64,000 nt of DNA from Rhodococcus sp. (in: high G+C Gram-positive bacteria) (GTDB lineage: Bacteria > Actinomycetota > Actinomycetes > Mycobacteriales > Mycobacteriaceae), in assembly GCF_023264675.1 (NCBI RefSeq), contig NZ_JAHFVG010000008.1, positions 110,394-174,393 of the forward strand, given 5' to 3'. Of this stretch, positions 1-8,194 are shown one piece after another; position 1 is the stretch's first letter; each line of letters begins with the position of its first letter. The notes under the pieces are model-generated. The model saw only the letters and a program-made list of their open reading frames with translations, was not told the origin of the DNA and did not search any database. The translations under genes and the position numbers were made by a program.

Positions 1-943
1 GCACGGCCAGTACCCGAGCACCGAGCAGAGCCGTCGGGGCGGTGTCGGGATCGGCGACGGCGCCGAACAGAAGCGTCTCGGCACCCGTGAGCAGCAATTC
101 GATCTCGCCGGCAAGGTCGCGGAATCGATCGGTGGTGGCCAGTGGCCGTCCGAGGTTCGCCGGAACCCGCTCGTGGGCGAATCGATGAAACTCCTCCTGC
201 GCCGCCCGGCCGACACCGAGGTACAACGCAACCAATCCGGTGTTCAGCCGGGCAGCAGCGGAGTTGTCCTGCGCACCGAACGACGCATCCACCAGATCGA
301 TGACGTCGCCCACCGGCACCTCGACGCCAGAGAAGTGGACATCCACCGATCCACTTGCCCGTAGCCCCAACATGTTCCAGTTGTCGACGATCTCGATTCC
401 ATCCGAGGACGCATCGACGACGAACGTGCCGACCCTGCCGTCGTCGGTGCGGGCCCACACCAGAAAGTAGCTCAGTCCGTGCGCACCGGTGACGAATCTC
501 TTCGTCCCGCTGATCGCCCAGCCCGACGGCGTACGCCTGGCAGTGGTGGCGGGTAGACCGCCGCGGGCAGGCGAACCTAGGTCCGGCTCCACGCGCGCCG
601 CATTGAGCAGAGTCGGCGCGCCCGCGGATTCGGCCACTATCCTGGCATAGAGTTCCGCAGGCCATTTCGGAGCGCGTGCCTCGGCGGCGTGAACGAACAT
701 CGTCATCGCCGAGATCAATGCGACCGACGGATCACCCCGACCGAGGGCGTACAGAATCCGCGCAGTCTCTTCGGGCCCGATCTCCTTGCCGCCGTGCCGT
801 CTCGCCACGGTGCTCGTCAGCAAGCCCGCCGCATGGACCGCATCGATGCCGGCCTGCGGGAACAGGCCGGTGCGGTCGTAGTACTCGGCATACGAGCCCA
901 CCGCAGCTCCGACGTCGGTCAGCCTGGTCTCGACGCTCGTCAC
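1..943 (-). CDS. Acyl-CoA dehydrogenase-like flavoenzyme, partial (C-terminus beyond window)
   Basis: A frame opening at GTG 943 stays open for 314 codons to the window edge, so the C-terminus is missing. It has the acyl-CoA dehydrogenase fold signature: a helical N-terminal half (GRGDPSVALI), then a beta domain with GWAISGTKRFVTGAHG and GLRASGSVDVHF. The GTG overlaps the stop of the upstream binding-protein gene by four bases (GTGA), so it is the last visible gene of the sulfonate operon. Family members near sulfur genes (SfnB and DszC types) are often FMNH2-dependent monooxygenases or desulfurisation enzymes rather than beta-oxidation enzymes. That role is inferred from context; the exact substrate is unknown. 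Confidence 0.82.
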   Translation of the reverse strand, partial: MTSVETRLTDVGAAVGSYAEYYDRTGLFPQAGIDAVHAAGLLTSTVARRHGGKEIGPEETARILYALGRGDPSVALISAMTMFVHAAEARAPKWPAELYARIVAESAGAPTLLNAARVEPDLGSPARGGLPATTARRTPSGWAISGTKRFVTGAHGLSYFLVWARTDDGRVGTFVVDASSDGIEIVDNWNMLGLRASGSVDVHFSGVEVPVGDVIDLVDASFGAQDNSAAARLNTGLVALYLGVGRAAQEEFHRFAHERVPANLGRPLATTDRFRDLAGEIELLLTGAETLLFGAVADPDTAPTALLGARVLAV

Positions 944-1938
944 GAAGCGGGCTTTCCGAGCGCGTCGGTCAGATCGCCGTCGAGCCCGTCCGACCACAGC
1001 TCGGCGGTGTCCACCGACGACGGCAGCGCCCCGATCTCTTCGAGGGAATCCGCGACCTTCTGCTGGTTGGCGCGCACCGCGTCGGTCGAGACCTGGAAGT
1101 GCGTCGGATTCTGCGCCTCGCCGTTCTGGATCTGCTTCAGCGCACTCTCGACAGGCTGCTTCGTCGCCTCGGCAGTCCGCTCCGCGAACTCCTGCTGGTG
1201 GCCGTCCCGAATGTAGGCATAGGCGCGATCCAACCGCGAGAGGAAGTCCGCTACCGCTGCGCGCTCGTCCGGATCGGCGAGGACCTCGTCGGACACGCTC
1301 CACGGGAAGTTGCCGGACAGGATGTCCTCACCCGAACCGATTGTCTTGGCGCCTGATTGGTGTGCACTGATGATGGTGTTGCCATAGCTTGCGAACGCGT
1401 CGATCGAGCCGCCGTTGAGCGCCGCAAGACCGTCGTTGGGCGCCAGTGGCTGGGCGTCGATGTCGCTCCAGGAGAGCCCGTTCTGCTTGAGAAGTTCGTT
1501 GAGGAAGTACGCCGCCGTGGTGTTCTTGACGTATCCGACCTTCTTCCCCGTCAGATCCGCGATGGATCCGAGCGAGGAGTCGGGCCCGACGATGACTTCC
1601 TGCAGAAGAGTCGTACCCGTCTGCACCGCAACCTCGTTGAACTTCACGGTTCCGCCGGCGGCCGCGAAGATCGGCGGGATCTCGCTGGACTGCGCGACGT
1701 CGAGTGCACCGGACTGCAGTGCCTGCAGCTGTTGGTCACCGCCCGAGAACACGGCGAACTCGAGGGAATACGGAGTGTCGTCGAGGCCCGCGACCTGCAA
1801 AGCCTGCTGGGCGGTGTTCCAACCCGTAGCACCGATCTTCAGCGAGACCGGACCCGAGCTGTCCGACGCGTCGGATCCGCTACACGCTGCGAGCACCGTG
1901 GCGAGAACGGCAACTGCAGCGGTAGTGAGGATCTTCAT
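940..1938 (-). CDS. ABC transporter substrate-binding lipoprotein, SsuA/NMT1-like
   Basis: The 332-residue protein begins with a lipoprotein signal peptide; the lipobox LAAC puts the acylated Cys at residue 19. It continues as a two-lobed periplasmic-binding fold of the aliphatic sulfonate/nitrate/taurine group (ALQSGALDVAQSSEIPPIF, then the lobe-hinge segment SLGSIADLTGKKVGYVKNT). It would sit on the outer face of the membrane and hand sulfonates to the SsuBC-type transporter encoded upstream. This is the second binding protein in the operon, 15 bp after the first, which suggests two ligand ranges served by one permease. The ligand itself cannot be read from the sequence. Confidence 0.88.
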   Translation of the reverse strand: MKILTTAAVAVLATVLAACSGSDASDSSGPVSLKIGATGWNTAQQALQVAGLDDTPYSLEFAVFSGGDQQLQALQSGALDVAQSSEIPPIFAAAGGTVKFNEVAVQTGTTLLQEVIVGPDSSLGSIADLTGKKVGYVKNTTAAYFLNELLKQNGLSWSDIDAQPLAPNDGLAALNGGSIDAFASYGNTIISAHQSGAKTIGSGEDILSGNFPWSVSDEVLADPDERAAVADFLSRLDRAYAYIRDGHQQEFAERTAEATKQPVESALKQIQNGEAQNPTHFQVSTDAVRANQQKVADSLEEIGALPSSVDTAELWSDGLDGDLTDALGKPAS

Positions 1939-1953
1939 GGTTGTTCTTCCTTG

Positions 1954-2916
1954 TTACTGGGTGGGGTAGAGATCGGTGACGCTGGTGGCAGCGACATCGA
2001 CATTCGGTTGGAGCAGTCCGACTCCGTTCATCGTGTCGGCGACGGCTTGGATCTGGGCAATGACATCGGGCGTCAGCGCCGTGGTTGATCGAGTTCCTTG
2101 ATCGACAAGGATTTTCGCGGTGTCGAGTGGTGTGTTGTTCGCTTTCGCGATCGCTTCGGCCCACTCGTCCGGGTTCTCCTGGGCCCACGTCACGGCTTTG
2201 TCGAGGCGAGCGACGACGTCGCGCAGCGCCTCCTTCTTCGCCGGATCCGCGAGAGCGGTGTCCGTCGCACTCAGGAGGCCGATGCCCGTGGTGCGCCCCT
2301 CGGTACCGTCGACGAGCAGTTTGCCGCCGCGCGAGAGGCCGGTGGCGCCGAAGATCCCGAACGTCGCCCACACATCGATGTTTCCGCTGACGAACGCTGC
2401 CTGCGCGTCGGTGGGAAGCAGGTACTGAACGGTGACGTCGGAGTACTTCAGTCCGGCATCTTCGAGAGCGCGTACCAGTAAGTACTCGGCGATGCTGCCC
2501 TTGGCGGACGACACCGTCACCGTCTTGCCCTTCAGATCGGCGATGGAGTTCACCTCGGAATCACCCTGGGCAATGATCACGTTTCCGTTGCCCTCGGCCT
2601 GCAGGCCGACGATCGACTTCACCGGAACACCGGCACTGATCGCTTGCAGCGTAGGAACCTCGGCGGCGTAGCCGGTGTCGACCGAGCCTGCTTTCACGGC
2701 CTCGAACAGTGGAGCCGCGCCCTGGAACTGAGCCCACTCGATGCCGTACGACGTGTCCTCGAAAGCACCGGATGCCTCGGCCAGCACCTGCAGACCCTTG
2801 ACCTGATCGCCGAGCTTCAACGTGAGCGACTTCTCGGGTCCGTCGTCGGAACTACAGGCACTGAGGGCGAATACGGCAGCCGAGACGACTGCGATGGTAC
2901 GGAGAGCAACTTTCAT
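1954..2916 (-). CDS. ssuA: ABC transporter substrate-binding lipoprotein, SsuA-like
   Basis: A 320-residue lipoprotein with signal MKVALRTIAVVSAAVFALSA and acylated Cys at residue 21. The body has the sulfonate-binding pattern (VKAGSVDTGYAAEVPTLQA and VNSIADLKGKTVTVSSAKGS). The frame continues upstream of this start, but ATG 2916 gives the signal peptide and overlaps the ATPase stop as ATGA, so it is the start chosen. It should capture aliphatic sulfonates for the permease and ATPase encoded just upstream. Clearly paralogous to the following gene. Confidence 0.9.
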   Translation of the reverse strand: MKVALRTIAVVSAAVFALSACSSDDGPEKSLTLKLGDQVKGLQVLAEASGAFEDTSYGIEWAQFQGAAPLFEAVKAGSVDTGYAAEVPTLQAISAGVPVKSIVGLQAEGNGNVIIAQGDSEVNSIADLKGKTVTVSSAKGSIAEYLLVRALEDAGLKYSDVTVQYLLPTDAQAAFVSGNIDVWATFGIFGATGLSRGGKLLVDGTEGRTTGIGLLSATDTALADPAKKEALRDVVARLDKAVTWAQENPDEWAEAIAKANNTPLDTAKILVDQGTRSTTALTPDVIAQIQAVADTMNGVGLLQPNVDVAATSVTDLYPTQ

Positions 2917-3635
2917 GACACCGTGGTTCTTTCCTTGGAGGCATCGGTTACACCGAGCCAGTTCAACAACAATCGACGATTCGTGACGAACTCGGGCGAT
3001 CCGATGTCGCGCGGGCGGGGTGTATCGATGCGGATCTCGTGCTCGATGCGCCCGTTGTCCATGACCAGAACACGGTCGGCGAGCAGCAATGATTCCTCCA
3101 CATCGTGGGTCACCAGCAGCACCGCACAGCCGTGCTTGCGCCACAGGTCTGCCACGAGCGCCTGCGCCTTGGTACGGGTGAGCGCATCGAGCGCACCGAA
3201 CGGCTCGTCGAGAAGCAGCAAGTCGGGCTCGCGAACGAGGGCGCGTGCCAACGACACTCGCTGCGCTTCACCGCCGGACAGAGTCTTCGGCCACTTGCCC
3301 GCGCGATCCTCCAGACCGACCTCACCGAGATACTTCTTCGCCAGCGCCTTGTCCGGCCGACCGGGAAGACCGAGCACGACGTTGCGCCACACACGCTTCC
3401 ACGGCATCAGCCGCGGCGCCTGGAATCCCACCGCACGTTTTGCCGGAACGAGCACCTCACCCTCGATGTCGCGGTCGAGGCCGGCCAGAATGCGCAGCAA
3501 CGTGCTCTTGCCGCAACCGCTGTGACCGAGGAGAACGACGAATTCGCCTGCCTCGATGTCGATGTCGAGATCCTCCAGAACGGTTCGCTCACCGAATTTC
3601 TTGGACAATCCGCGTAGCTTCACTGCGAGAGCCAT
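2913..3635 (-). CDS. ssuB: ABC transporter ATP-binding protein, sulfonate/nitrate type
   Basis: An ABC ATPase of 240 residues. Walker A is GHSGCGKST near residue 38, the signature loop is LSGGEAQRVSLARAL, and Walker B is LLLLDEPFGALD followed by the switch His in LLVTHDVEESL. This profile fits the SsuB/TauB/NrtD group. It energises uptake through the SsuC-like permease encoded directly upstream. An in-frame ATG at 3650 would add five residues and overlap the permease stop. ATG 3635 is preferred because GGAAAG lies at a suitable distance before it. The stop overlaps the binding-protein ATG by four bases. Confidence 0.93.
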   Translation of the reverse strand: MALAVKLRGLSKKFGERTVLEDLDIDIEAGEFVVLLGHSGCGKSTLLRILAGLDRDIEGEVLVPAKRAVGFQAPRLMPWKRVWRNVVLGLPGRPDKALAKKYLGEVGLEDRAGKWPKTLSGGEAQRVSLARALVREPDLLLLDEPFGALDALTRTKAQALVADLWRKHGCAVLLVTHDVEESLLLADRVLVMDNGRIEHEIRIDTPRPRDIGSPEFVTNRRLLLNWLGVTDASKERTTVS

Positions 3636-3639
3636 CGGT

Positions 3640-4509
3640 CTACTTTCCATCGAAGGATGCTTGCCAGGACAGCAGCACCCGAGACAGCAGGCGCACCGCC
3701 TGATCGGAAATCAGACCGAGGATGGCGTACACCGCAAGGCACACGACGATGACGTCGGTCTGGAAGAAGTCGCGGCCGGTGTTCATGAGGTACCCGATGC
3801 CTGCGCTGGCGTTGACCTGCTCGGCGAACACCAGAGCCAGCCAGGCAGTGCCGAGCGCGTACCGCAAACCCACCAGCGCTCCCGGCAGAGCAGCGGGCAG
3901 GATCACGTGCCGAATGAGACCGAGCCGCTTCAGCCCGAGGGTCTCCCCTGCCTCGATCAGTTGAGCATCGACCGTCCGGATCGCGCCGTAGATGTTGAAG
4001 TACAACGGGAAGCAGACACCGAGCGCGACGAGAGCGATCTTGGGTTCCTCGTCGATACCGAACCAGATGATGAACAGGGGAATCAGACCGACCCACGGAA
4101 TCATGCGGATCATGCCGACCGTCGAGTCGAGTAGATCCTCACCGAGCCGGAACAACCCGGCGAGCAAAGCGAGGACGAGTGCAATCACCCCGCCGATCAC
4201 GAAACCGAAGATCACCCGCCGACCGGACGCGAGGATGGCGTCGGGCAGCTGTCCGTCGGACCACAGATCGGCGCCGCGGGACGCCACGTCGAGCGGTGCC
4301 GCGAGCACATCCGGGTGAAGCAGACCGGTCACCGAGAAGACGTGCCAAGCGAGGACCAGAAGGATCGGACCGAGCGCTCGCCGCACACCGCGAGGCGGAC
4401 TCCACCGTCGGCGAGTCGCCTTCGGGGTGATGGCGACCAGGCCGGACGTGTCCGCAGGCGTGCCCGTGGTGTCGGTATCGATTGTGGTCTTCTCGTCGAC
4501 GAGTGTCAT
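3640..4509 (-). CDS. ssuC: ABC transporter permease, sulfonate type
   Basis: A 289-residue inner-membrane permease with a long hydrophilic N-terminus (about 40 residues) and about six transmembrane helices. The cytoplasmic EAA-type loop, which docks the ATPase, is EAGETLGLKRLGLIRHVILP, typical of the SsuC/TauC family. The ATG overlaps the monooxygenase stop as ATGA, so the genes are translationally coupled. Together with the downstream ATPase and two binding proteins it forms an importer for organosulfonates. Confidence 0.92.
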   Translation of the reverse strand: MTLVDEKTTIDTDTTGTPADTSGLVAITPKATRRRWSPPRGVRRALGPILLVLAWHVFSVTGLLHPDVLAAPLDVASRGADLWSDGQLPDAILASGRRVIFGFVIGGVIALVLALLAGLFRLGEDLLDSTVGMIRMIPWVGLIPLFIIWFGIDEEPKIALVALGVCFPLYFNIYGAIRTVDAQLIEAGETLGLKRLGLIRHVILPAALPGALVGLRYALGTAWLALVFAEQVNASAGIGYLMNTGRDFFQTDVIVVCLAVYAILGLISDQAVRLLSRVLLSWQASFDGK

Positions 4510-5588
4510 GCCGCACGCTCCCTGGCTGCGAGTTCCTGACGGACGAGCGGGAGGACGTACCGGCCGTAGTCGATAGCGTCGTTGAGGTTGTCGTAGCCGC
4601 GGATCGAGATGAGGTCGGCACCGAGGTCGACATAGTCAAGGATCGCGGCGGCCACCGTTTCCGGCGTTCCGACGAGTGCCGTCGAGGCACCACGCGCGTT
4701 GGTGGCCGTGGCCGTCGGCGTCCAGAGTGCCCGGTCGTGGACGTCGCCGCGCTTGGCGATGTCGAGCAGTCGCTGCGAGCCGACATTCTGCGGGGCGGCG
4801 GCGTCGATCTTCGTCGCCGACCACCCTCCCGACTGCTGCAGACGGTCGAGTGTTCGGTGCGCCTTTTCCCAGGCGAGCTCTTCGGTGGGGGCGATAATCG
4901 GGCGGAACGTCACCCAGATCCGCGGGCGATCGGTACGGCCGGCCAGCTTCGCCTGCTCGAAGACTGCGTCGATCTGCTCCTTCGTCTCCTTCAGCGGCTC
5001 ACCCCACAACCCGAAGATGTCACCCTTCGCGCCGCCGACCCGGTAGGCGTCCTCCGACGATCCGCCGATCGACACCGGAATGGTCCCCGCCGCCGGACGA
5101 ATTGCCGAGTGGAAGTCCTCGAAGCTGTAGTAGGTGCCGCTGTGATCGAAGGGCTCGGACGACGACCAGGTCCGACGCAGGATGTCGACGTACTCGGACG
5201 AGCGGTCGTAGCGTTCGGACTTGCCGAGACGGTCACCTTCCCTGGCCTGCTCCGCAGTGTCTCCGCCGGAAATGATGTGCACGGCCGCACGGCCACCGCT
5301 GAGCTGATCGAGAGTGGCGAGCGCCTTGGCGGCGACCGTCGGGTACATGGTGTTCGGCCGCAGCGCGATGAGCGGACGCACCCGTTCGGTGTGCTGGCTG
5401 ACTGCAGCGGCGACACCGAACGGATCCCACCCCGAAGAGCCATAGGGAAGGAGCGTGTAGTCGAACCCGGCATCGTCGAGAGCCCGGGCATATCTGACCA
5501 GGAACTTCGGATCGATTCCGACGCTGGAGGTGGGGTTCAGCTCGGTGGAGTCGTTCACGAAGCTGGCACTGATGAACTCGACGGGCAT
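4506..5588 (-). CDS. ssuD: FMNH2-dependent alkanesulfonate monooxygenase
   Basis: A 360-residue bacterial-luciferase-fold enzyme. Family features include GFDYTLLPYGSSGWDP, HIISGGDTAEQAREGDRLGK and SERYDRSSEYVDILR. SsuD uses reduced FMN and oxygen to cleave alkanesulfonates to aldehyde and sulfite, so it feeds cytosolic sulfur assimilation. The frame runs another 81 codons upstream, but ATG 5588 matches the family N-terminus (MPVEFISASF). It is the first structural gene after the leader peptide. No SsuE flavin reductase is in the operon; FMN reductases encoded at 22.5-24.3 kb could supply FMNH2 (inference). Confidence 0.93.
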   Translation of the reverse strand: MPVEFISASFVNDSTELNPTSSVGIDPKFLVRYARALDDAGFDYTLLPYGSSGWDPFGVAAAVSQHTERVRPLIALRPNTMYPTVAAKALATLDQLSGGRAAVHIISGGDTAEQAREGDRLGKSERYDRSSEYVDILRRTWSSSEPFDHSGTYYSFEDFHSAIRPAAGTIPVSIGGSSEDAYRVGGAKGDIFGLWGEPLKETKEQIDAVFEQAKLAGRTDRPRIWVTFRPIIAPTEELAWEKAHRTLDRLQQSGGWSATKIDAAAPQNVGSQRLLDIAKRGDVHDRALWTPTATATNARGASTALVGTPETVAAAILDYVDLGADLISIRGYDNLNDAIDYGRYVLPLVRQELAARERAA

Positions 5589-5707
5589 GGGTTTCCTAAC
5601 ACGAATAAGCAGTGCCGTCCGCGACAAGGCAGACGACACCGAAGGGACCTGAAGTAATGGCGGCGCGGAGGAATGGCAGCGCAGGAGGCTGCAGGGAGTG
5701 AATCGAG

Positions 5708-5785
5708 TCAGCGACAGACCGCGCCGACGAACGTCATGAAATCCACGACGCGTCGGCGGGTGAGGGGAATCCCTACTGGCTGCAT
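5708..5785 (-). CDS. Leader peptide of the sulfur/Cys attenuator type
   Basis: A 25-codon ORF on the operon strand ends 119 bp before ssuD. Its C-terminal part, LTRRRVVDFMTFVGAVCR, fits the conserved actinobacterial leader-peptide pattern LTRR-x(3)-D-...-CR found ahead of sulfur-assimilation genes, where ribosome stalling at the Cys codon is thought to report cysteine supply. The Cys is the penultimate residue, directly before Arg and the stop. Promoter-like boxes end about seven bases before the ATG, so the message may be leaderless. Too short for usual gene callers. Function is inferred from motif and position. Confidence 0.72.
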   Translation of the reverse strand: MQPVGIPLTRRRVVDFMTFVGAVCR

Positions 5786-5792
5786 AGGCAAT

Positions 5793-5822
5793 AGACAACG
5801 CGACCGGAGGGTGACCTGTCAA
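5793..5822 (-). promoter_or_regulatory. Putative promoter of the ssu operon
   Basis: On the minus strand a perfect -35 box TTGACA (5822-5817) is followed after 18 bp by a -10-like TTGTCT (5798-5793). The leader-peptide ATG begins seven bases further on, so transcription could start at or next to that ATG. A shifted -10 (TCTATT) is an alternative. Confidence 0.5.
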
Positions 5823-5936
5823 GGGCCTCACACGGTTGTGATCTGCTCAACATGATTTTAAGTCGAACGATCGGGTTGACGGCGGTGTTACCGGTGAGCA
5901 ACAGTGGAAACAGATACCGATCCTGAGGAGTTCATC

Positions 5937-6530
5937 GTGTCGCGCTCACCCGTCGTCGAGACCAAAGATCAACGACGACTGGGCTTTCCATTCCGATCCG
6001 GCAGTCTCGCACTGGATTTCATCGCCACCGTCGCCAAGCGTGACATGGCCGATCGAGAAATGCTCGCCGACGACGAAGCCCTGCACACCTGGCTCTACGT
6101 TGCAGGCCTACCCCCGGCATGCGAACCCTTGGCCGTCGACCGGCTGAGCGAAGCCCGCGTATTGCGTGAGGCCCTCAACACTCTGACCCGCGCCCGCGTC
6201 GACGGAGGCCGACCGTCGGCATCGGACATCGACATCCTCAACCGCGCCGCGTCGTACGGACCTCCGTCGCCCGTCCTCGCCTACGACGGCGTCACCATCT
6301 CCCTGCCGGAACCGGCGGATGTGCGCAGCGTCCTCTCTCTCGTCGCCCGAGATGCCGTCGAACTCTTCTCGGGTCCACACCACGACCGAATCCGGCGCTG
6401 CCTCGGACACGAATGCTCCCTCTACTTCGTCGACCGCTCCCGCCAGGGGAACCGGCGCTGGTGCTCCATGGCGTCGTGCGGGGAAAAAGCGAGCTCCAAG
6501 GCGTACCGCGAGCGGGCGCGTCAGGGTTGA
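5937..6530 (+). CDS. ABATE/CGNR zinc-finger protein, probable regulator
   Basis: 197 residues from GTG 5937, chosen because GAGGAG lies six bases before it; a GTG at 5904 is also in frame but has no ribosome-binding site. The N-terminal part (FRSGSLALDFIATVA) resembles the ABATE domain. The C-terminus is the zinc finger CLGHECSLYFVDRSR followed by RRWCSMASC. The family-defining CGNR here reads CGEK, although all Cys positions are kept. Such proteins are thought to be stress-linked DNA-binding regulators. It is transcribed divergently from the ssu operon, so it may regulate that operon (inference). Confidence 0.8.
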   Translation: MSRSPVVETKDQRRLGFPFRSGSLALDFIATVAKRDMADREMLADDEALHTWLYVAGLPPACEPLAVDRLSEARVLREALNTLTRARVDGGRPSASDIDILNRAASYGPPSPVLAYDGVTISLPEPADVRSVLSLVARDAVELFSGPHHDRIRRCLGHECSLYFVDRSRQGNRRWCSMASCGEKASSKAYRERARQG

Positions 6531-6536
6531 GGCGGT

Positions 6537-6584
6537 CCGGGGTTCGGTCGAACAAGCCGGCCACAGACGAAACCGAACCCCCGG
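6537..6584 (+). terminator. Inverted repeat after the CGNR gene
   Basis: CCGGGGTTCGGT (6537-6548) pairs with ACCGAACCCCCGG (6572-6584) with one bulged C. It starts seven bases after the CGNR stop and has no clear U-tract; a likely transcription end. The remaining 6585-6876 holds no gene I can support and presumably carries the promoter of the following lipoprotein. Confidence 0.45.
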
Positions 6585-6876
6585 TTAGCACGCCTCGAGT
6601 AACGGTGCGGACTCCGAACGGTCTCGGACGGGTCACGGCCCTACTACCTTTGACTCCTCGGCGCCCATAGGCTGTTCCCGCACGGTTGAGCGTGAGAACC
6701 TTTGTCCACCAACGCGATTTCTTCCACACCCTCGGGGGAAGACGGGAAATCGCTTGCGCTCGAAGCCGAAAGATTTGCCCTCTGCCGAACATTCCATGCT
6801 CGGACCCATCCGGAACCGGACCGGCGGCGAATCACCATCAACGCTCAAGACGTGAGCAACGAAAGGTAGATCCGAC

Positions 6877-7560
6877 ATGATCTCTATCCGTAAAGTCATG
6901 GCCGCCACCGCAATTGGTGCATTGACGCTCGTACCACTCGCCGCATGCTCCAGCGACGACTCGTCCAGCACAGCCAGCACCACGTCGGCAGCAGCTGCGA
7001 CGACGGAAGCTATGCCGGAGCCTGCAGCCGAGGTCGACGATCTCAGCAACGGTGTCAGCACCGCCGTGGCACTCGATCCCGGATTCACCGGAGCATTGAC
7101 GACCCTCGGCCTCACCCCCGGCGTCGTCGGAACCGCAACTCTCGCAGACGGTTCCATCAGCTTCCCGATCACGGGCGGCAACGTGAAGTACTGGGAGCCC
7201 GGCACGGTCGACCCGTACGTCCAGGGCGAGATCATGCACGACGGAAGCGGCCTGTCCCTCACTGCAGGTGAGACCGTCGTCGAGCTGACCGACTTCGACA
7301 TCGATCCGGGCACATCGCTGCTGACCGGAACGGTCACCGTCAACGGTGCAGTCGCTGCCGAGGATGCAGTCCTCTTCGACCTCGACGGTCGCACCCTGAA
7401 CCCGCTGGCAACCGGCCCCAACGGCACGGCCATCCTGCAGGGAACCCAGGTCAAGATCTCCGAGACCGCCGCAGGCCTGCTCAACGACACGTTCAAGACC
7501 GACGCTGTCACCCCCGGTCTGCTCGTCGGCGTTGCGACCATCACCGTCGCCACTGCCTGA
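6877..7560 (+). CDS. Secreted lipoprotein of unknown function
   Basis: A 227-residue protein with a lipoprotein signal peptide and lipobox LAAC (Cys at residue 24), then a Ser/Thr/Ala-rich linker to about residue 50. The remaining ~175 residues look like a beta-rich domain with alternating hydrophobic and Gly/Thr/Asp segments (GSISFPITGGNVKYW, FDIDPGTSLLTGTVTVNG). GAAAGG upstream supports the ATG. I do not recognise the family with certainty. It is monocistronic: a terminator follows directly and a likely promoter region precedes. A surface lipoprotein exposed to the cell envelope is as far as the sequence goes. Confidence 0.82.
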   Translation: MISIRKVMAATAIGALTLVPLAACSSDDSSSTASTTSAAAATTEAMPEPAAEVDDLSNGVSTAVALDPGFTGALTTLGLTPGVVGTATLADGSISFPITGGNVKYWEPGTVDPYVQGEIMHDGSGLSLTAGETVVELTDFDIDPGTSLLTGTVTVNGAVAAEDAVLFDLDGRTLNPLATGPNGTAILQGTQVKISETAAGLLNDTFKTDAVTPGLLVGVATITVATA

Positions 7561-7569
7561 TGACCACCA

Positions 7570-7613
7570 CCGTCCGCGCGGGGTCACCTTTCGAGGTGGC
7601 CTCGCGCGGACGG
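7570..7613 (+). terminator. Strong hairpin terminator with TTCG tetraloop
   Basis: A long stem with outer arms CCGTCCGCGCG and CGCGCGGACGG is closed by inner arms CACCT and AGGTG around TTCG. It lies nine bases after the lipoprotein stop and just before the next gene. Confidence 0.75.
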
Positions 7614-7645
7614 CTGCGTTGTAGCTACTCGCGTGGAGGCGCCCG

Positions 7646-8194
7646 ATGATCGGATCCCGGGTTCGCCTCCTGTTTGCCCGTCTCTACGGCGCACATCCAC
7701 TGCACCTGCTGGCCATGTGTTTCGCCGCAGCTCTTGTGGGCTATACGGTCTACGTGGCCGGCATCGATACTCTGTGGAATCGCACTGTCTGGTGGCAATC
7801 GATCGCCGTGTGGTTCGCAGGCGCCGTCGTCGCACACGATCTTTTTCTCTTCCCGCTCTATGCGCTGGCCGACCGATCTCTGACCTCGGGCCTGAATGCG
7901 GTTCGTGGCCGCGCACCCCGAATCGCGTGGACGATCTCACCGCTGAACTATCTACGGATTCCCCTCATGGGCACGGCACTCACGTTCGTCGTGTTCTTCC
8001 CGGGAATCATCTCCCAGGGCTCGCAAAGCTACACCACCGCAACCGGATTGACGCAAGAACCGTTCCTCGGCCGCTGGCTCGCGTTGACCGCCGCCCTGTT
8101 CGGCGTCAGCGCTCTTGCGTACGCACTCCGAATCGCGCGCTCCGTTCGTTCGGGCACACCACGTCGTAACGAGACCTTCAGGAGACCAGCGTGA
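7646..8194 (+). CDS. Polytopic membrane protein, unknown
   Basis: 182 residues with about four hydrophobic segments: LLAMCFAAALVGYTVYV, an AVWFAGAVVAHDLFLF segment, one after MGTALTFVVFF, and WLALTAALFGVSALAYAL. GGAGG stands seven bases before the ATG. The stop overlaps the GTG of the downstream methyltransferase by four bases, so the two are coupled. No catalytic motif is visible. Its placement beside a methyltransferase and the MTX cluster suggests an envelope role, which is inference only. Confidence 0.75.
   Translation: MIGSRVRLLFARLYGAHPLHLLAMCFAAALVGYTVYVAGIDTLWNRTVWWQSIAVWFAGAVVAHDLFLFPLYALADRSLTSGLNAVRGRAPRIAWTISPLNYLRIPLMGTALTFVVFFPGIISQGSQSYTTATGLTQEPFLGRWLALTAALFGVSALAYALRIARSVRSGTPRRNETFRRPA

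Noticed and set aside
1415..1969. Long plus-strand ORFs antisense to the binding proteins
   Set aside because: Composition and frame fit shadow ORFs of high-GC genes; lipoprotein genes on the other strand explain the region.
6633..7553. 306-codon minus-strand ORF across the lipoprotein gene
   Set aside because: Antisense to a gene with a clear signal peptide; Val/Pro/Ser-rich shadow translation.
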